Below, piece after piece: positions 7,325 to 14,956 of a stretch of 64,000 bases of DNA. Source of the stretch: Candidatus Avelusimicrobium pullarium (lineage in GTDB: Bacteria > Elusimicrobiota > Elusimicrobia > Elusimicrobiales > Elusimicrobiaceae); contig CALUTQ010000001.1 in NCBI GenBank assembly GCA_944323745.1, forward strand, positions 548,863 to 612,862. Direction: 5' to 3'. A program made the position numbers and the translations under genes. The notes under the pieces are model-generated. The model was not told the origin of the DNA, ran no database searches, and saw nothing but the letters and a program-made list of their open reading frames with translations. The stretch's first letter is position 1. Each line of letters opens with the position of its first letter.

Positions 7325-7641
7325 AACTTTCTGAACAGGAAATGGAAAATCTCTATCGGAGTATGGACTTGGATCCGGCAGGGGTTTTGCAGCAAAAGAC
7401 GTTTCAACAGATTTGCGCAAAAAAAACTTCTTTTAAAAGAAAAACGGTATGGGGTCTGTCCTTCGCGTGTGCGGCTGCTTGTGTTTGGCTGCTTATAGGC
7501 GTATGGCAGAACGCGAAGGACGTCTCATACTTGCCAGATCCCGCTGAGTTTAACCGGATGAACTTTGCCTTTTATCGGGATTTGGCCTTGCCAGGACAGG
7601 ATTTGGGAATTTCTTTGGAAGATTTCCCTTCCTGGCCATAA
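7321..7641 (+). CDS. Putative membrane anti-sigma factor
   Basis: A 106-residue protein with a cytoplasmic N-terminus of about 41 residues, one membrane helix (about 43-62, WGLSFACAAACVWLLIGVW) and a short outer tail. Start and the sigma gene's stop overlap (ATGA), giving translational coupling. This size, topology and position fit an anti-sigma factor that holds the ECF sigma at the membrane. There is no recognisable zinc-binding (HxxxCxxC) anti-sigma domain, so the assignment rests on context. The outer tail (about 44 residues) would be the signal-sensing or partner-binding part. Confidence 0.6.
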   Translation: MKLSEQEMENLYRSMDLDPAGVLQQKTFQQICAKKTSFKRKTVWGLSFACAAACVWLLIGVWQNAKDVSYLPDPAEFNRMNFAFYRDLALPGQDLGISLEDFPSWP

Positions 7642-7652
7642 GGAGCCTAATT

Positions 7653-8309
7653 ATGAAAAAAACAGTTTATATGTTTGTCTTTTTTTGTTTGGCGTTTGTA
7701 AGCGCCTATGCCGCAGACGTGCAAGACATCCGCCAACAGCGCGATGCGGAAATTTCCCGCATTACGTCTCAAGTGCGCGATATTGAAGCCCGCTATTGGG
7801 CAAACAGCGTAGAACAGAACCGCGTCAGTTTGGGCGAACTGGAACAAGCGGCCCAAACCAATTGGCTGGGAACCCTGCAGGAACGTATGCAGTTAATGGA
7901 GTTAATTAAGCAGTACCTTGCCAAAGGTTCCGTGCCGCCTCTGACGGCCGATGAATTGGCGCAATTGGACGAAAATAAACAGCAGGTGCAGGCTTTTTTA
8001 AATGACGGCAGACAAAACCCGGCCGCCGCGGCGCTGGCAGCCAGAAACCGCCGCATTACCCAAATTAAACAGCCTGTGTTTGATTTGGAAGCGCGTTACT
8101 GGGCTTGGCGCGTGGTGCAGGTAAAAGACGTTACGATGGAAGAATTGTCCGCCCAGGCGGAAAACTGGGTGGGGGAACGCAGCACAAACCGGCGCTTGAT
8201 GCAGGCGGTAGAAAAGAACATTAAAGAAGGCAATACCGCCGCCCTCAGTAAAAAAGAAGTGAAATGTTTGGAAGAAGCCAATCGGCAGGTACGCAATCTG
8301 CTGAAGTAA
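7653..8309 (+). CDS. Exported two-repeat helical protein in the sigma-factor operon
   Basis: A 218-residue protein with a signal peptide cleaved near AYA-20. The mature part is two related units of about 100 residues, each beginning with a charged helix that ends in EARYWA (45-50 and 146-151) and closing with a conserved pattern, TADELAQLDENKQQVQAFL and SKKEVKCLEEANRQVRNLL. I do not recognise the family. It begins 11 nt after the anti-sigma gene with an AAGGAG site, so all three genes are probably one unit. By analogy with small periplasmic helical stress proteins it may buffer or sense an envelope signal for the sigma factor; this is inference. Confidence 0.65.
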   Translation: MKKTVYMFVFFCLAFVSAYAADVQDIRQQRDAEISRITSQVRDIEARYWANSVEQNRVSLGELEQAAQTNWLGTLQERMQLMELIKQYLAKGSVPPLTADELAQLDENKQQVQAFLNDGRQNPAAAALAARNRRITQIKQPVFDLEARYWAWRVVQVKDVTMEELSAQAENWVGERSTNRRLMQAVEKNIKEGNTAALSKKEVKCLEEANRQVRNLLK

Positions 8310-8316
8310 AAACAAA

Positions 8317-8347
8317 AAACCCGCTCTTTAACAGAGCGGGTTTTTTA
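8317..8347. terminator. Bidirectional terminator
   Basis: Stem CCCGCTCT (8320-8327) with AGAGCGGG (8333-8340), loop TTAAC, flanked by A-run and T-run. It serves the convergent genes on both sides. Confidence 0.9.
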
Positions 8348-8362
8348 TTAAAGCCGTTGCCA

Positions 8363-9121
8363 TTAAAAAAGATAAGGCGCCAACAGAAAGGAAATCATCG
8401 TGCCTATGGAATAACTGGTTACATTAACGGCCACGCTCAGCGCCGCCGCATTGCGCAGCGAAAGCTGCTTGCGGTTGCACAACCAAAAGAATAACGCCTC
8501 CGCCACCAGGCAGAACAGCCACATCAGGGCCGTTTCCGTCACCACGCGGCCCAGCACCAGCCAGGCAAGTGGCATTGTAATTAAGTTGGCAATTACGACG
8601 GAATAAATGACGCGGTAGCTTTTTTCCGTGTAGGTCAAATAGGCAAAAGCCGCCAAAACTTCGGTCAGCAAAATAATTAAAATGGACAGCCACGCATCAA
8701 TGCGCAGCAGCGGGTTAAAGGCTTCCGGCTGGGCGGAACGTTCCACCCGCAGGTCCTTGTCGCGCACGGTTACGGTAAAAGAGTCGCGCAGACGGTCCGG
8801 CGCCGGAAAAACATTGCTCTCTCTTTTAACGCCGTCTTCAAAATCAATAATCAATTTTTGATAAGGGGCGTATTTGTAAGCGATGGAAAAACAGCCGTCC
8901 GCCTGACAGTACAGCTTTTGAATGCCGTAAATGCCCAGCGGCTTGCTTTGAATGCACTGATTGTCCTGACATTGAATTTGTTCGCTGGTGTCGGGCAAAA
9001 TGGCGGGGCTTTGTTCGGTTTGATATACAAAATCAAAGTCCATTTCGGGCTTGGGGAAAACACCGCTCCAGGCGGGGGCAACAGCCAGTAAACAGGCGGC
9101 TAAAAGCAGGAGTTTTTTCAT
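8363..9121 (-). CDS. Membrane protein of unknown function with an exported cysteine-containing domain
   Basis: A 252-residue protein with a signal peptide (cleavage near residue 19), an outer domain to about residue 140, and four C-terminal membrane helices (about 143-163, 171-190, 197-214, 225-248). The outer domain has two short cysteine loops, CQDNQC (51-56) and CQADGC (72-77), which could form disulfides or bind a metal. I do not recognise a family. It is divergent from the aminopeptidase gene, sharing a 61-bp AT-rich intergenic region with TATAAT-like boxes on both strands, and has an AAGGTGTG-type ribosome binding site. Confidence 0.65.
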   Translation of the reverse strand: MKKLLLLAACLLAVAPAWSGVFPKPEMDFDFVYQTEQSPAILPDTSEQIQCQDNQCIQSKPLGIYGIQKLYCQADGCFSIAYKYAPYQKLIIDFEDGVKRESNVFPAPDRLRDSFTVTVRDKDLRVERSAQPEAFNPLLRIDAWLSILIILLTEVLAAFAYLTYTEKSYRVIYSVVIANLITMPLAWLVLGRVVTETALMWLFCLVAEALFFWLCNRKQLSLRNAAALSVAVNVTSYSIGTMISFLLAPYLF

Positions 9122-9182
9122 ATTCTCACACCTTAATTTATATTTTGTATTATAACATTATACGAGAGAAAGGGGGAAATAT

Positions 9183-10388
9183 ATGCTTTTTACCAAAACA
9201 CAGCTGGCCCGTTACGCCAACGTAATGATTTGGGCTATGGAAAACGCCCGCCGCGGCGGTAAATTTAAAAAATACGATACGGTGCTCGTACGCTATGACG
9301 CAGCCGCCGCTCCGCTGGCGCTGGCTGTTTATGAGCAGCTGCTGCAAAAAAAATATCAACCCATTGTGCGGGCCAACACACCGGAAGATTTTGCCCGTTC
9401 TTTTTACACCCTTTCCGATGAAAAACAATTGGCGTATGTGGCGGCGGGCGAAAAAGAATTTCAAGCCGGCTTAAACGGCTTAATTTCCCTGCGGGCCCCG
9501 CAGGACTTAACCGCTTTAAAAACCGTAGATCCCGCCCGCATCGGCCGTGCCGCCGTGGCCCGCAAACCGCTGCGCGAAATTTTGGACCGTACGGAACAGG
9601 AAGGGCTTTTTGCCTGGACGCTGTGCAATTTCCCCACGCAGCAATTGGCCGATAAAGCGGGGCTTTCTTTAAAAGAATATGCCGCCCAAATAGCCAAAGC
9701 CTGTTTTTTAAATGACAAAGATCCCGTTAAAAAATGGCAAGAAGTGATGGAGCAGATTGCCCACATTGGCAATTGGCTTAACGGGCTGCACATAGAGCGC
9801 CTGCAGGTGGAAACGCAGCATATGGACTTGGAAGTGCTGCTGGGCGAAAAACGCCGGTTTATTTCCGGCGGGGGGAACAATATCCCTTCATTTGAAATTT
9901 TTACCTCGCCGGACTGGCGCGGCACCAAGGGCGTTTATTATGCCGATTTGCCTTCTTACCGCAGCGGCAACTATGTCAAAGGCGTGCGTTTGGAGTTTAA
10001 AAACGGCCGCGTGGTAAAGGCCACCGCCAAGCAGGGGGAAAATTTCCTGCGCAAAATGCTGGCTATGGACCGCGGCGCCAGCCAAATAGGGGAATTTTCG
10101 TTAACGGACTGCCGTTTTTCCAAGATAGACAAATTTATGGCCGATATTTTATTTGACGAAAATTTCGGCGGCCGGCACGGCAATTGCCATATGGCCGTCG
10201 GCTCCAGCTATGCCGACACTTTTGCCGGAGACGTACGCAAGTTGGATAAAAAAACCAAAGCACAGCTGGGGTTTAACGATTCGTCTTTGCATTGGGATTT
10301 AATTAATACCGAAGACAAAACCGTATATGCTTTTGTAAAGGGCGGCAAAAAAGTGCTTATTTACGAAAAGGGCCGTTTCTGCCTGTAA
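9183..10388 (+). CDS. M29-family metallo-aminopeptidase
   Basis: A 401-residue cytoplasmic aminopeptidase of family M29 (AmpS/AmpT/PepS), which removes N-terminal residues from peptides using two divalent metals. Likely metal ligands are E238 (in NIPSFEIFTSPDW), E304 (in GEFSLTD), H332 or H336 (GGRHGNCHMAVG), H370 and D372 (DSSLHWD). The 66-residue spacing of the two glutamates agrees with what I remember for AmpT. Full family length and strong signatures make the call firm. The ribosome binding site AAAGGGGG precedes the ATG. Peptide use is consistent with a gut anaerobe that ferments amino acids. Confidence 0.93.
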   Translation: MLFTKTQLARYANVMIWAMENARRGGKFKKYDTVLVRYDAAAAPLALAVYEQLLQKKYQPIVRANTPEDFARSFYTLSDEKQLAYVAAGEKEFQAGLNGLISLRAPQDLTALKTVDPARIGRAAVARKPLREILDRTEQEGLFAWTLCNFPTQQLADKAGLSLKEYAAQIAKACFLNDKDPVKKWQEVMEQIAHIGNWLNGLHIERLQVETQHMDLEVLLGEKRRFISGGGNNIPSFEIFTSPDWRGTKGVYYADLPSYRSGNYVKGVRLEFKNGRVVKATAKQGENFLRKMLAMDRGASQIGEFSLTDCRFSKIDKFMADILFDENFGGRHGNCHMAVGSSYADTFAGDVRKLDKKTKAQLGFNDSSLHWDLINTEDKTVYAFVKGGKKVLIYEKGRFCL

Positions 10389-10490
10389 ACTAGGCCCTTT
10401 GGTCCTGTTAAGCTGGGCCATAAGACCCTTGTTACCAAAAGGCGTATTTTTTAAACTAAAGGTATAGAAATTAAATTTAAAGGAGCCTTT

Positions 10491-10979
10491 ATGAAAAAAC
10501 TTTTGGCCGTATTGGTAGTAGCCGTTTTTGCCCCCTGTGTGTTTGCCGGACAGAATAACGCTTCCGCCGCGTTTAACAAAGCGGTAGAACAAGCCGCCGT
10601 AAAAGCCACGGCCGCGTATGAAAACGAAGTGGCCCAGGCCAAGGCAAACTTGCAGGCCAGCCTGAAGGGTTTTGCCAAATTTGCTTATAAATGCCAGTAC
10701 TCCGATTATGGCTATCTCTTTCAGGCGTTGGACAGCGTGCGTGAAGATTATATAGCGTTGCGCGGCCTGTCCCTTTCCGCCGCCCGCGAAATGGTAAATC
10801 AGGTCAATGCGCCCATCGCCATTGACGGCGGCAAACGCACCATCCGCATTGCCGACTATGTGCGTATGGAATCGTGTGTGCTGGGCTCTTACAGCGAGCG
10901 CGAAGCTGCCTTGTGGGACAGCTGGAGCTATATGCTGGAAGAAGACTTGAAAGCCGTTGGTGCAAAGGCCAGCCGTTAA
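10491..10979 (+). CDS. Exported protein of unknown function
   Basis: A 162-residue protein with a signal peptide cleaved near residue 19 (VFA-G). The mature N-terminus is an alanine-rich helix (about 24-64) and the rest is mixed, with two cysteines (one near residue 64, one near 128). The ribosome binding site AAAGGAGC lies 7 nt before the ATG and a terminator follows at 11047. I find no known domain. Its location after the aminopeptidase gene (about 100 nt gap) does not indicate a joint role. Confidence 0.65.
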   Translation: MKKLLAVLVVAVFAPCVFAGQNNASAAFNKAVEQAAVKATAAYENEVAQAKANLQASLKGFAKFAYKCQYSDYGYLFQALDSVREDYIALRGLSLSAAREMVNQVNAPIAIDGGKRTIRIADYVRMESCVLGSYSEREAALWDSWSYMLEEDLKAVGAKASR

Positions 10980-11046
10980 GTTTGTCAGCGGGTATACAAA
11001 CCCCGACTGGAATTTACAGACTCAGCTAAAATAGTGATTTTAAAGG

Positions 11047-11077
11047 TCCGCGGTCATAGCTGCCGCGGATCTTTTTT
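11047..11077 (+). terminator. Terminator after the exported-protein gene
   Basis: Stem TCCGCGG (11047-11053) with CCGCGGA (11063-11069) followed by TCTTTTTTG. Positions 11078-11231 hold no gene I can support. Confidence 0.7.
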
Positions 11078-11231
11078 GTATCTTTCCAACGAGCCGTATG
11101 AAAACGGGGTGTTTTATCCGTTCAAAGCCGCTGCAGGCGGCTTTATTTGGCCGCATACACTGGAAAGAGCACTGGCAAAAAAGAGTATAAAGGGGAAAAA
11201 CGGGCTGTACGGGGCGTCAGCAGACAAAATA

Positions 11232-11253
11232 AACCCCGGGCAGGGCCGGGGAA
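11232..11253 (-). terminator. Terminator of the anaerobic ribonucleotide reductase operon
   Basis: Stem CCCCGG (11234-11239) with CCGGGG (11246-11251) just after the nrdG stop; read leftward it is followed by TTTATTTT. Confidence 0.7.
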
Positions 11254-11256
11254 TTT

Positions 11257-11880
11257 TTATAAATCGTCGTGAAGCACTTTTAAGGCGGCTTTTTCTTTAG
11301 CTACGGGCAAACATTCCTGCACACGGTAGTGTTTGCCGTCCACCAGTTTGGAAATGGCTTCTATGTCGGCATCCGTAAGCACTTCTTTGTCGTAGGTGGT
11401 GCGGAATTCATAGCCGATGCCGGCCTGACGGATCAGATCCATTGATTTTTGTAAGATGGCCGGGTTAGCCTGCACGCCGGTAATCAGGGCGTATTTTTCC
11501 AACGGGGCTTTTAAGTCCATTGCAATAAAGTCCACCAGCTTTTTATCCAACAGCTCTTTAATCATATCCGGGCGGGTGCCGTTGGTGTCGAGCTTTATGG
11601 CATAGCCGTAAGACTTTATTTTGGCCAAAAACTGAGGCAAATCATCAAAGATAGTAGGTTCCCCGCCGGAAACGACTATCCCCTCCAATGTGCCTTGGCG
11701 GCGTTTTAAGAAGGCGTCTATTTCCTCTTCGGCAACGGGCTCGGAGAACATATGCGGGTATACCAGTTCCGGGTTGTGGCAGTAGCGGCAACGAAAATTG
11801 CACCCTTGGGTGAATATCATAGCCGCCGGCCGGCCCGGGAAGTCTATCAGTGTAAACTTTAAAAGTCCGCCTATTTTCAT
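11257..11880 (-). CDS. nrdG: Anaerobic ribonucleotide reductase activating enzyme (radical SAM)
   Basis: A 207-residue radical-SAM activase. The [4Fe-4S]/SAM motif is CNFRCRYC (C27, C31, C34), followed by the GGEP motif in VVSGGEPTI and a TNG segment (LDTNGT). It generates the glycyl radical on NrdD under anaerobic conditions, which allows ribonucleotides to be reduced to deoxyribonucleotides. The family size is normal for the longer NrdG type (pyruvate formate-lyase activase-like). It lies 27 nt downstream of the small gene that carries the glycyl-radical segment and in the same orientation as nrdD, so substrate and activase are coexpressed. Confidence 0.95.
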   Translation of the reverse strand: MKIGGLLKFTLIDFPGRPAAMIFTQGCNFRCRYCHNPELVYPHMFSEPVAEEEIDAFLKRRQGTLEGIVVSGGEPTIFDDLPQFLAKIKSYGYAIKLDTNGTRPDMIKELLDKKLVDFIAMDLKAPLEKYALITGVQANPAILQKSMDLIRQAGIGYEFRTTYDKEVLTDADIEAISKLVDGKHYRVQECLPVAKEKAALKVLHDDL

Positions 11881-11907
11881 CCGAAAACCCGTTGCAGATA
11901 AAGGAAA

Positions 11908-12120
11908 TTATTTGCCGCAGTCGCAGTCGCAGCCGCAACCGATACGCATATTTTTGCGCATAGCAAATTCTTCTTTTTTGCCTTTATTCCAGTTTTGTAC
12001 CGGGCGCAAATAACCTACCACGCGGCTGTAAACTTCACATTTGGAACCGTGTACATCCTGCATTTCTTTTTTCAGTTCCGAGATTTTGTTTTCAACAATT
12101 TTCTTTTCTTCAGCGGTCAT
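11908..12120 (-). CDS. Separate glycyl-radical domain of anaerobic ribonucleotide reductase
   Basis: A 70-residue protein. After a charged helix (residues 1-25) it reads CEVYSRVVGYLRPVQNWN and KGKKEEF, which is the C-terminal glycyl-radical segment normally fused to NrdD; G36 in RVVGY would carry the radical. It ends in a cysteine-rich tail, CGCDCDCGK, that is unusual for this family and could bind metal. It has its own GGAG ribosome binding site seven bases before the ATG. It lies 128 nt after the nrdD stop in a different reading frame, with a strong hairpin between. I infer that it binds NrdD as a second subunit. Split forms may exist elsewhere in databases under the nrdD name. Confidence 0.85.
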   Translation of the reverse strand: MTAEEKKIVENKISELKKEMQDVHGSKCEVYSRVVGYLRPVQNWNKGKKEEFAMRKNMRIGCGCDCDCGK

Positions 12121-12201
12121 AATTTTACTCCATTTTACTTCTGGTCCTGCACGGCATCTGCCGTTACTTTATTGTACATCTTTCGCGGCAGGGCCGAACT
12201 G

Positions 12202-12232
12202 CTTTTTAGGGTTAGCTTGTAACCCTAAAAAG
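12202..12232 (-). other. Perfect 13-bp hairpin between nrdD and the glycyl-radical gene
   Basis: CTTTTTAGGGTTA (12202-12214) pairs with TAACCCTAAAAAG (12220-12232), loop of five. There is no T-run after it on the minus strand, so it is not a simple terminator. It could set the ratio of the two products by mRNA processing or stability. Confidence 0.6.
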
Positions 12233-12248
12233 GTATATCTTGCACAAA

Positions 12249-14309
12249 TTATTTGCTGTAGAGTTGCTCTTCCAAGAGCCTCACCTGGCGTTCCAGCTCC
12301 TGCATACGTTCGGCTTTGCATTTGGGGCATTCAAAATGCTCGCCTGCAATATAGCCGCATTTGGGGCATACGCTGAACGTCGGCGTGATGGAGAAATAGG
12401 GCAACGTGTATTTTTCGCACACGGTGCGGATAAATTTCTTCATCGCTTCCAAATCTTTAATGCGTTCGCCCGTAAAGATATGCTGCACGGTGCCGCCGGT
12501 GTATTTGGACTGGATATTGCTCTGCAAGTCCAGCATTTCAAACACGTCGTCGGTATAGTTGACGGGCAACTGAGACGAGTTGGTGTAAAAAGGCTGGTGG
12601 CCTTGTTTATAGAGTTCTTCGTTGGCGCAGATAATGTCGGGGTAGCGCTCTTTATCCAGTTTAGCCAAGCGGTAAGAGGTGCCTTCGGCCGGGGTGGCTT
12701 CCAGGTTATAGTTGTTGCCGGTTTCTTCTTGGAATTTTACCAAGGTTTCGCGCATAAACGTAAGCACTTTTTCGGCAAAGGCGCGGCCTTTTTCGGTGCC
12801 GATGTCTTCGCCAATGAGGTTGAGGGAAGCCTCGTTAAGCCCCACCAAGCCGATGGTGGAAAAGTGGTTTTTCCAGTATTCGTTAAAGCGCTGTTTGACC
12901 GTGCGCAGGTAGAAGCTCATATACGGGTAGAGGTTGGCGGACGTAAAGCGTTCAATCACTTTGCGTTTGATTTCCAAGCTTTCTTTGGCCGTCACCATAC
13001 GGTCAAGCAGGTTTTTGAAAAATTCGTCTTCGTCTTTGGACAGATAGCCCAAGCGCGGCAGGTTGATGGTCACCACGCCGATAGAACCCGTCAGCGGGGC
13101 AGAGCCGAACAAACCGCCGCCGCGTTTGCGCAGTTCGCGGTTGTCAATGCGCAGACGGCAGCACATAGAGCGTGCGTCTTCCGGATTCATATCCGAGTTG
13201 ATAAAGTTGGCAAAATACGGAATGCCGTACTTGGCCGTCATTTCCCACAGCGGGGTCAGTTTGGGGTTGTCCCAATCAAAATCTTTGGTGATGTTGTACG
13301 TCGGAATAGGGAACGTAAACACGCGGCCTTTGGCATCACCGGCCAACATTACTTCGCAGAAGGCGCGGTTTAAAAGGTCCATTTCGTTCTGGAATTCTTT
13401 GTACGTCTTATCCATCAGTTTGCCGCCGATGATGACCGGCTGGTCTTTATAATAGGAAGGAACGTTTAAGTCCAGCGTCAGGTTGGTAAACGGCGTCTGA
13501 AAGCCCACGCGGGTAGGCACGTTGACGTTGAACAAGAATTCCTGCAAGGCCTGTTTTACTTCATCATAGGAGAGTTTATCGTAATAGATAAACGGCGCCA
13601 GCAAGGTGTCAAAATTGCTGAAGGCCTGCGCACCGGCGCTTTCGCCCTGCAAGGTGTAGAAAAAGTTGACCACCTGGCCCAAGGCCGTGCGGAAATGTTT
13701 GGCCGGTTTGCTTTCGGCTTTGCCGACTACGCCGGTAAAACCGCTCAGCAGCAGGTCCTGCAAGTCCCAGCCTACGCAGTAAGCACCCAAAAGGCCCAAA
13801 TCGTGCAGATGAAAATCACCTTCGGTATGCATCCGTTTCACTTTTTCCGGATAAATTTTATTCAACCAATAAATTTTGCTGATTTCGGAAGAAATATAGT
13901 TGTTCAGGCCCTGCAAAGAGTAGCCCATATTGCTGTTTTCGTTTACCTGCCAGTCCAGCTGTTTAAGGTACTGGTCTACCAGGTCCACGTTAAATTTGGA
14001 AGAAATTTCGCGAATGCGCGCGTGCTGGTCGCGGTACAAAATGTACGCCTTGGCCGTTTTGTGGAAATTGGACGTCAAAAGCACGTCTTCCACAATATCC
14101 TGCACGTTTTCCACGTTGGGGGTAGTGTCGGAATAAAGTTGTTGAATGATGTTAATAGCGCGGATCGTCAGCTTTTTGGCTGTTTCTTCATCAAACTCGC
14201 CGGTCACTTTGGCGGCTTTGGAAATAGCCTTGGTGATTTTTTTGGAATCAAAATGCTGAATGGTTCCGTCTCTTTTAACGATATTGGTGATAACTTCTGC
14301 GTTTTCCAT
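12249..14309 (-). CDS. nrdD: Anaerobic ribonucleoside-triphosphate reductase, catalytic part
   Basis: A 686-residue class III ribonucleotide reductase. An ATP-cone regulatory domain covers about residues 1-95 (ITNIVKRDGTIQHFD, KITKAI). The ten-strand barrel follows, with the conserved MCCRLRID loop and the VGLNEA region. Near the C-terminus is the zinc motif CPKC plus CPKC (CPKCGYIAGEHFECPKC). After it, where the family normally continues into the glycyl-radical segment, the protein instead ends with a 21-residue helical tail (ERMQELERQVRLLEEQ). The radical segment is encoded by the next gene. It supplies dNTPs in anaerobic growth. The start follows an AGGAC site, and a long leader with repeats precedes it. 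Confidence 0.95.
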   Translation of the reverse strand: MENAEVITNIVKRDGTIQHFDSKKITKAISKAAKVTGEFDEETAKKLTIRAINIIQQLYSDTTPNVENVQDIVEDVLLTSNFHKTAKAYILYRDQHARIREISSKFNVDLVDQYLKQLDWQVNENSNMGYSLQGLNNYISSEISKIYWLNKIYPEKVKRMHTEGDFHLHDLGLLGAYCVGWDLQDLLLSGFTGVVGKAESKPAKHFRTALGQVVNFFYTLQGESAGAQAFSNFDTLLAPFIYYDKLSYDEVKQALQEFLFNVNVPTRVGFQTPFTNLTLDLNVPSYYKDQPVIIGGKLMDKTYKEFQNEMDLLNRAFCEVMLAGDAKGRVFTFPIPTYNITKDFDWDNPKLTPLWEMTAKYGIPYFANFINSDMNPEDARSMCCRLRIDNRELRKRGGGLFGSAPLTGSIGVVTINLPRLGYLSKDEDEFFKNLLDRMVTAKESLEIKRKVIERFTSANLYPYMSFYLRTVKQRFNEYWKNHFSTIGLVGLNEASLNLIGEDIGTEKGRAFAEKVLTFMRETLVKFQEETGNNYNLEATPAEGTSYRLAKLDKERYPDIICANEELYKQGHQPFYTNSSQLPVNYTDDVFEMLDLQSNIQSKYTGGTVQHIFTGERIKDLEAMKKFIRTVCEKYTLPYFSITPTFSVCPKCGYIAGEHFECPKCKAERMQELERQVRLLEEQLYSK

Positions 14310-14490
14310 GGTAATAAGTCCTGAGTGTGAATGGTTGCCGCGCGGCTGTAAACCTGCGACAGTTTAAATTTTTGCATAAAAAAACGAAAAATGCAAATCT
14401 CGTCTAAAAAACATCATTTGCAAAACATAAAAAATGAAATTTCTCGTCGGAGAAAACATTTTCTTTCTGCCAAAAAAATTATAGCAAATT
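14310..14490 (-). promoter_or_regulatory. nrdD promoter and 160-nt leader with a repeated element
   Basis: Leftward TATAAT is at 14478-14483. The leader down to the start codon carries two related direct copies of about 25 bp (14391-14414 and 14434-14459), sharing ATG..AAAT..CTCGTC and AAAACAT. I do not see the NrdR-box consensus. The repeats could be operators or a structured leader element. Confidence 0.45.
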
Positions 14491-14602
14491 TTTTGCATTA
14501 TTGCGTCTAGTTAGTAATTATTACTATTAAGCTCAGAAGGGAAAAAGCAATGGTTTTTTAGCGTTTTTTGCATTAAAATATAGTTGCTGGTTTTGCTTTT
14601 TC

Positions 14603-14632
14603 TTGACCGTTTTCTTTTAAACTGGTTAAATA
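14603..14632 (+). promoter_or_regulatory. Sigma-70-type promoter
   Basis: TTGACC (14603-14608), a 17-nt spacer, then TTAAAT (14626-14631), upstream of the small membrane protein gene. The other bases of 14491-14602 show no feature I can name. Confidence 0.55.
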
Positions 14633-14651
14633 AACTAACAGGAGGGGTATT

Positions 14652-14915
14652 ATGGACTTTTATCAAATAATGACGTTAATTGCCGTTGTGGCTTTTGTGG
14701 TCTTAGTTATTTATGCGGTGCTGACGCTGGTGCAGGTGCGCCGCACGGCCGAGTCGCTTGAATATCTGGCTACGTTGACGGCGGAAAATGTTTCCAAAAC
14801 GCAAAGCACGTTTGATTTGCTTAATAATGTATCTTCTTTGCTTGACAGCACTTTTTATAAAGCGCTGCACTTGGGGCTGGAACTGGTGGACAAATATAAA
14901 CGTTCCCGCAAATAA
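14652..14915 (+). CDS. Small single-helix membrane protein (DUF948-like)
   Basis: An 87-residue protein with one N-terminal membrane helix (about residues 6-28, TLIAVVAFVVLVIYAVLTLV) and a following helix rich in polar residues (RRTAESLEYLATLTAENVSKTQSTFDLL). The layout resembles small DUF948-type envelope proteins, but similarity is weak. Expression signals are clear: a TTGACC/TTAAAT promoter, a near-perfect ribosome binding site (GGAGGGG) and a strong terminator directly after. Function unknown. Confidence 0.65.
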   Translation: MDFYQIMTLIAVVAFVVLVIYAVLTLVQVRRTAESLEYLATLTAENVSKTQSTFDLLNNVSSLLDSTFYKALHLGLELVDKYKRSRK

Positions 14916-14921
14916 CCATTT

Positions 14922-14949
14922 AAAAGGGCCGCTTAAAAGCGGCCCTTTT
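14922..14949. terminator. Bidirectional terminator
   Basis: A 13-bp perfect stem, 14922-14934 with 14937-14949, AAAAGGGCCGCTT with its complement, two-base loop. It separates two convergent genes. Confidence 0.9.
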
Positions 14950-14956
14950 CTTTTAA

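Noticed and set aside
11034-11300. 88-codon frame with a GTG start after the exported-protein gene
   Set aside because: It contains the rho-independent terminator at 11047-11077 and overlaps the nrdG terminator and end.
12240-13373. 377-codon plus-strand frame opposite nrdD
   Set aside because: It is a shadow of the nrdD codon pattern, with no ribosome binding site and an improbable phenylalanine/histidine-rich composition.
14310-14470. Cobalamin or other known riboswitch in the nrdD leader
   Set aside because: I could not find the conserved boxes of the cobalamin riboswitch or another class; only the short direct repeats are supported.
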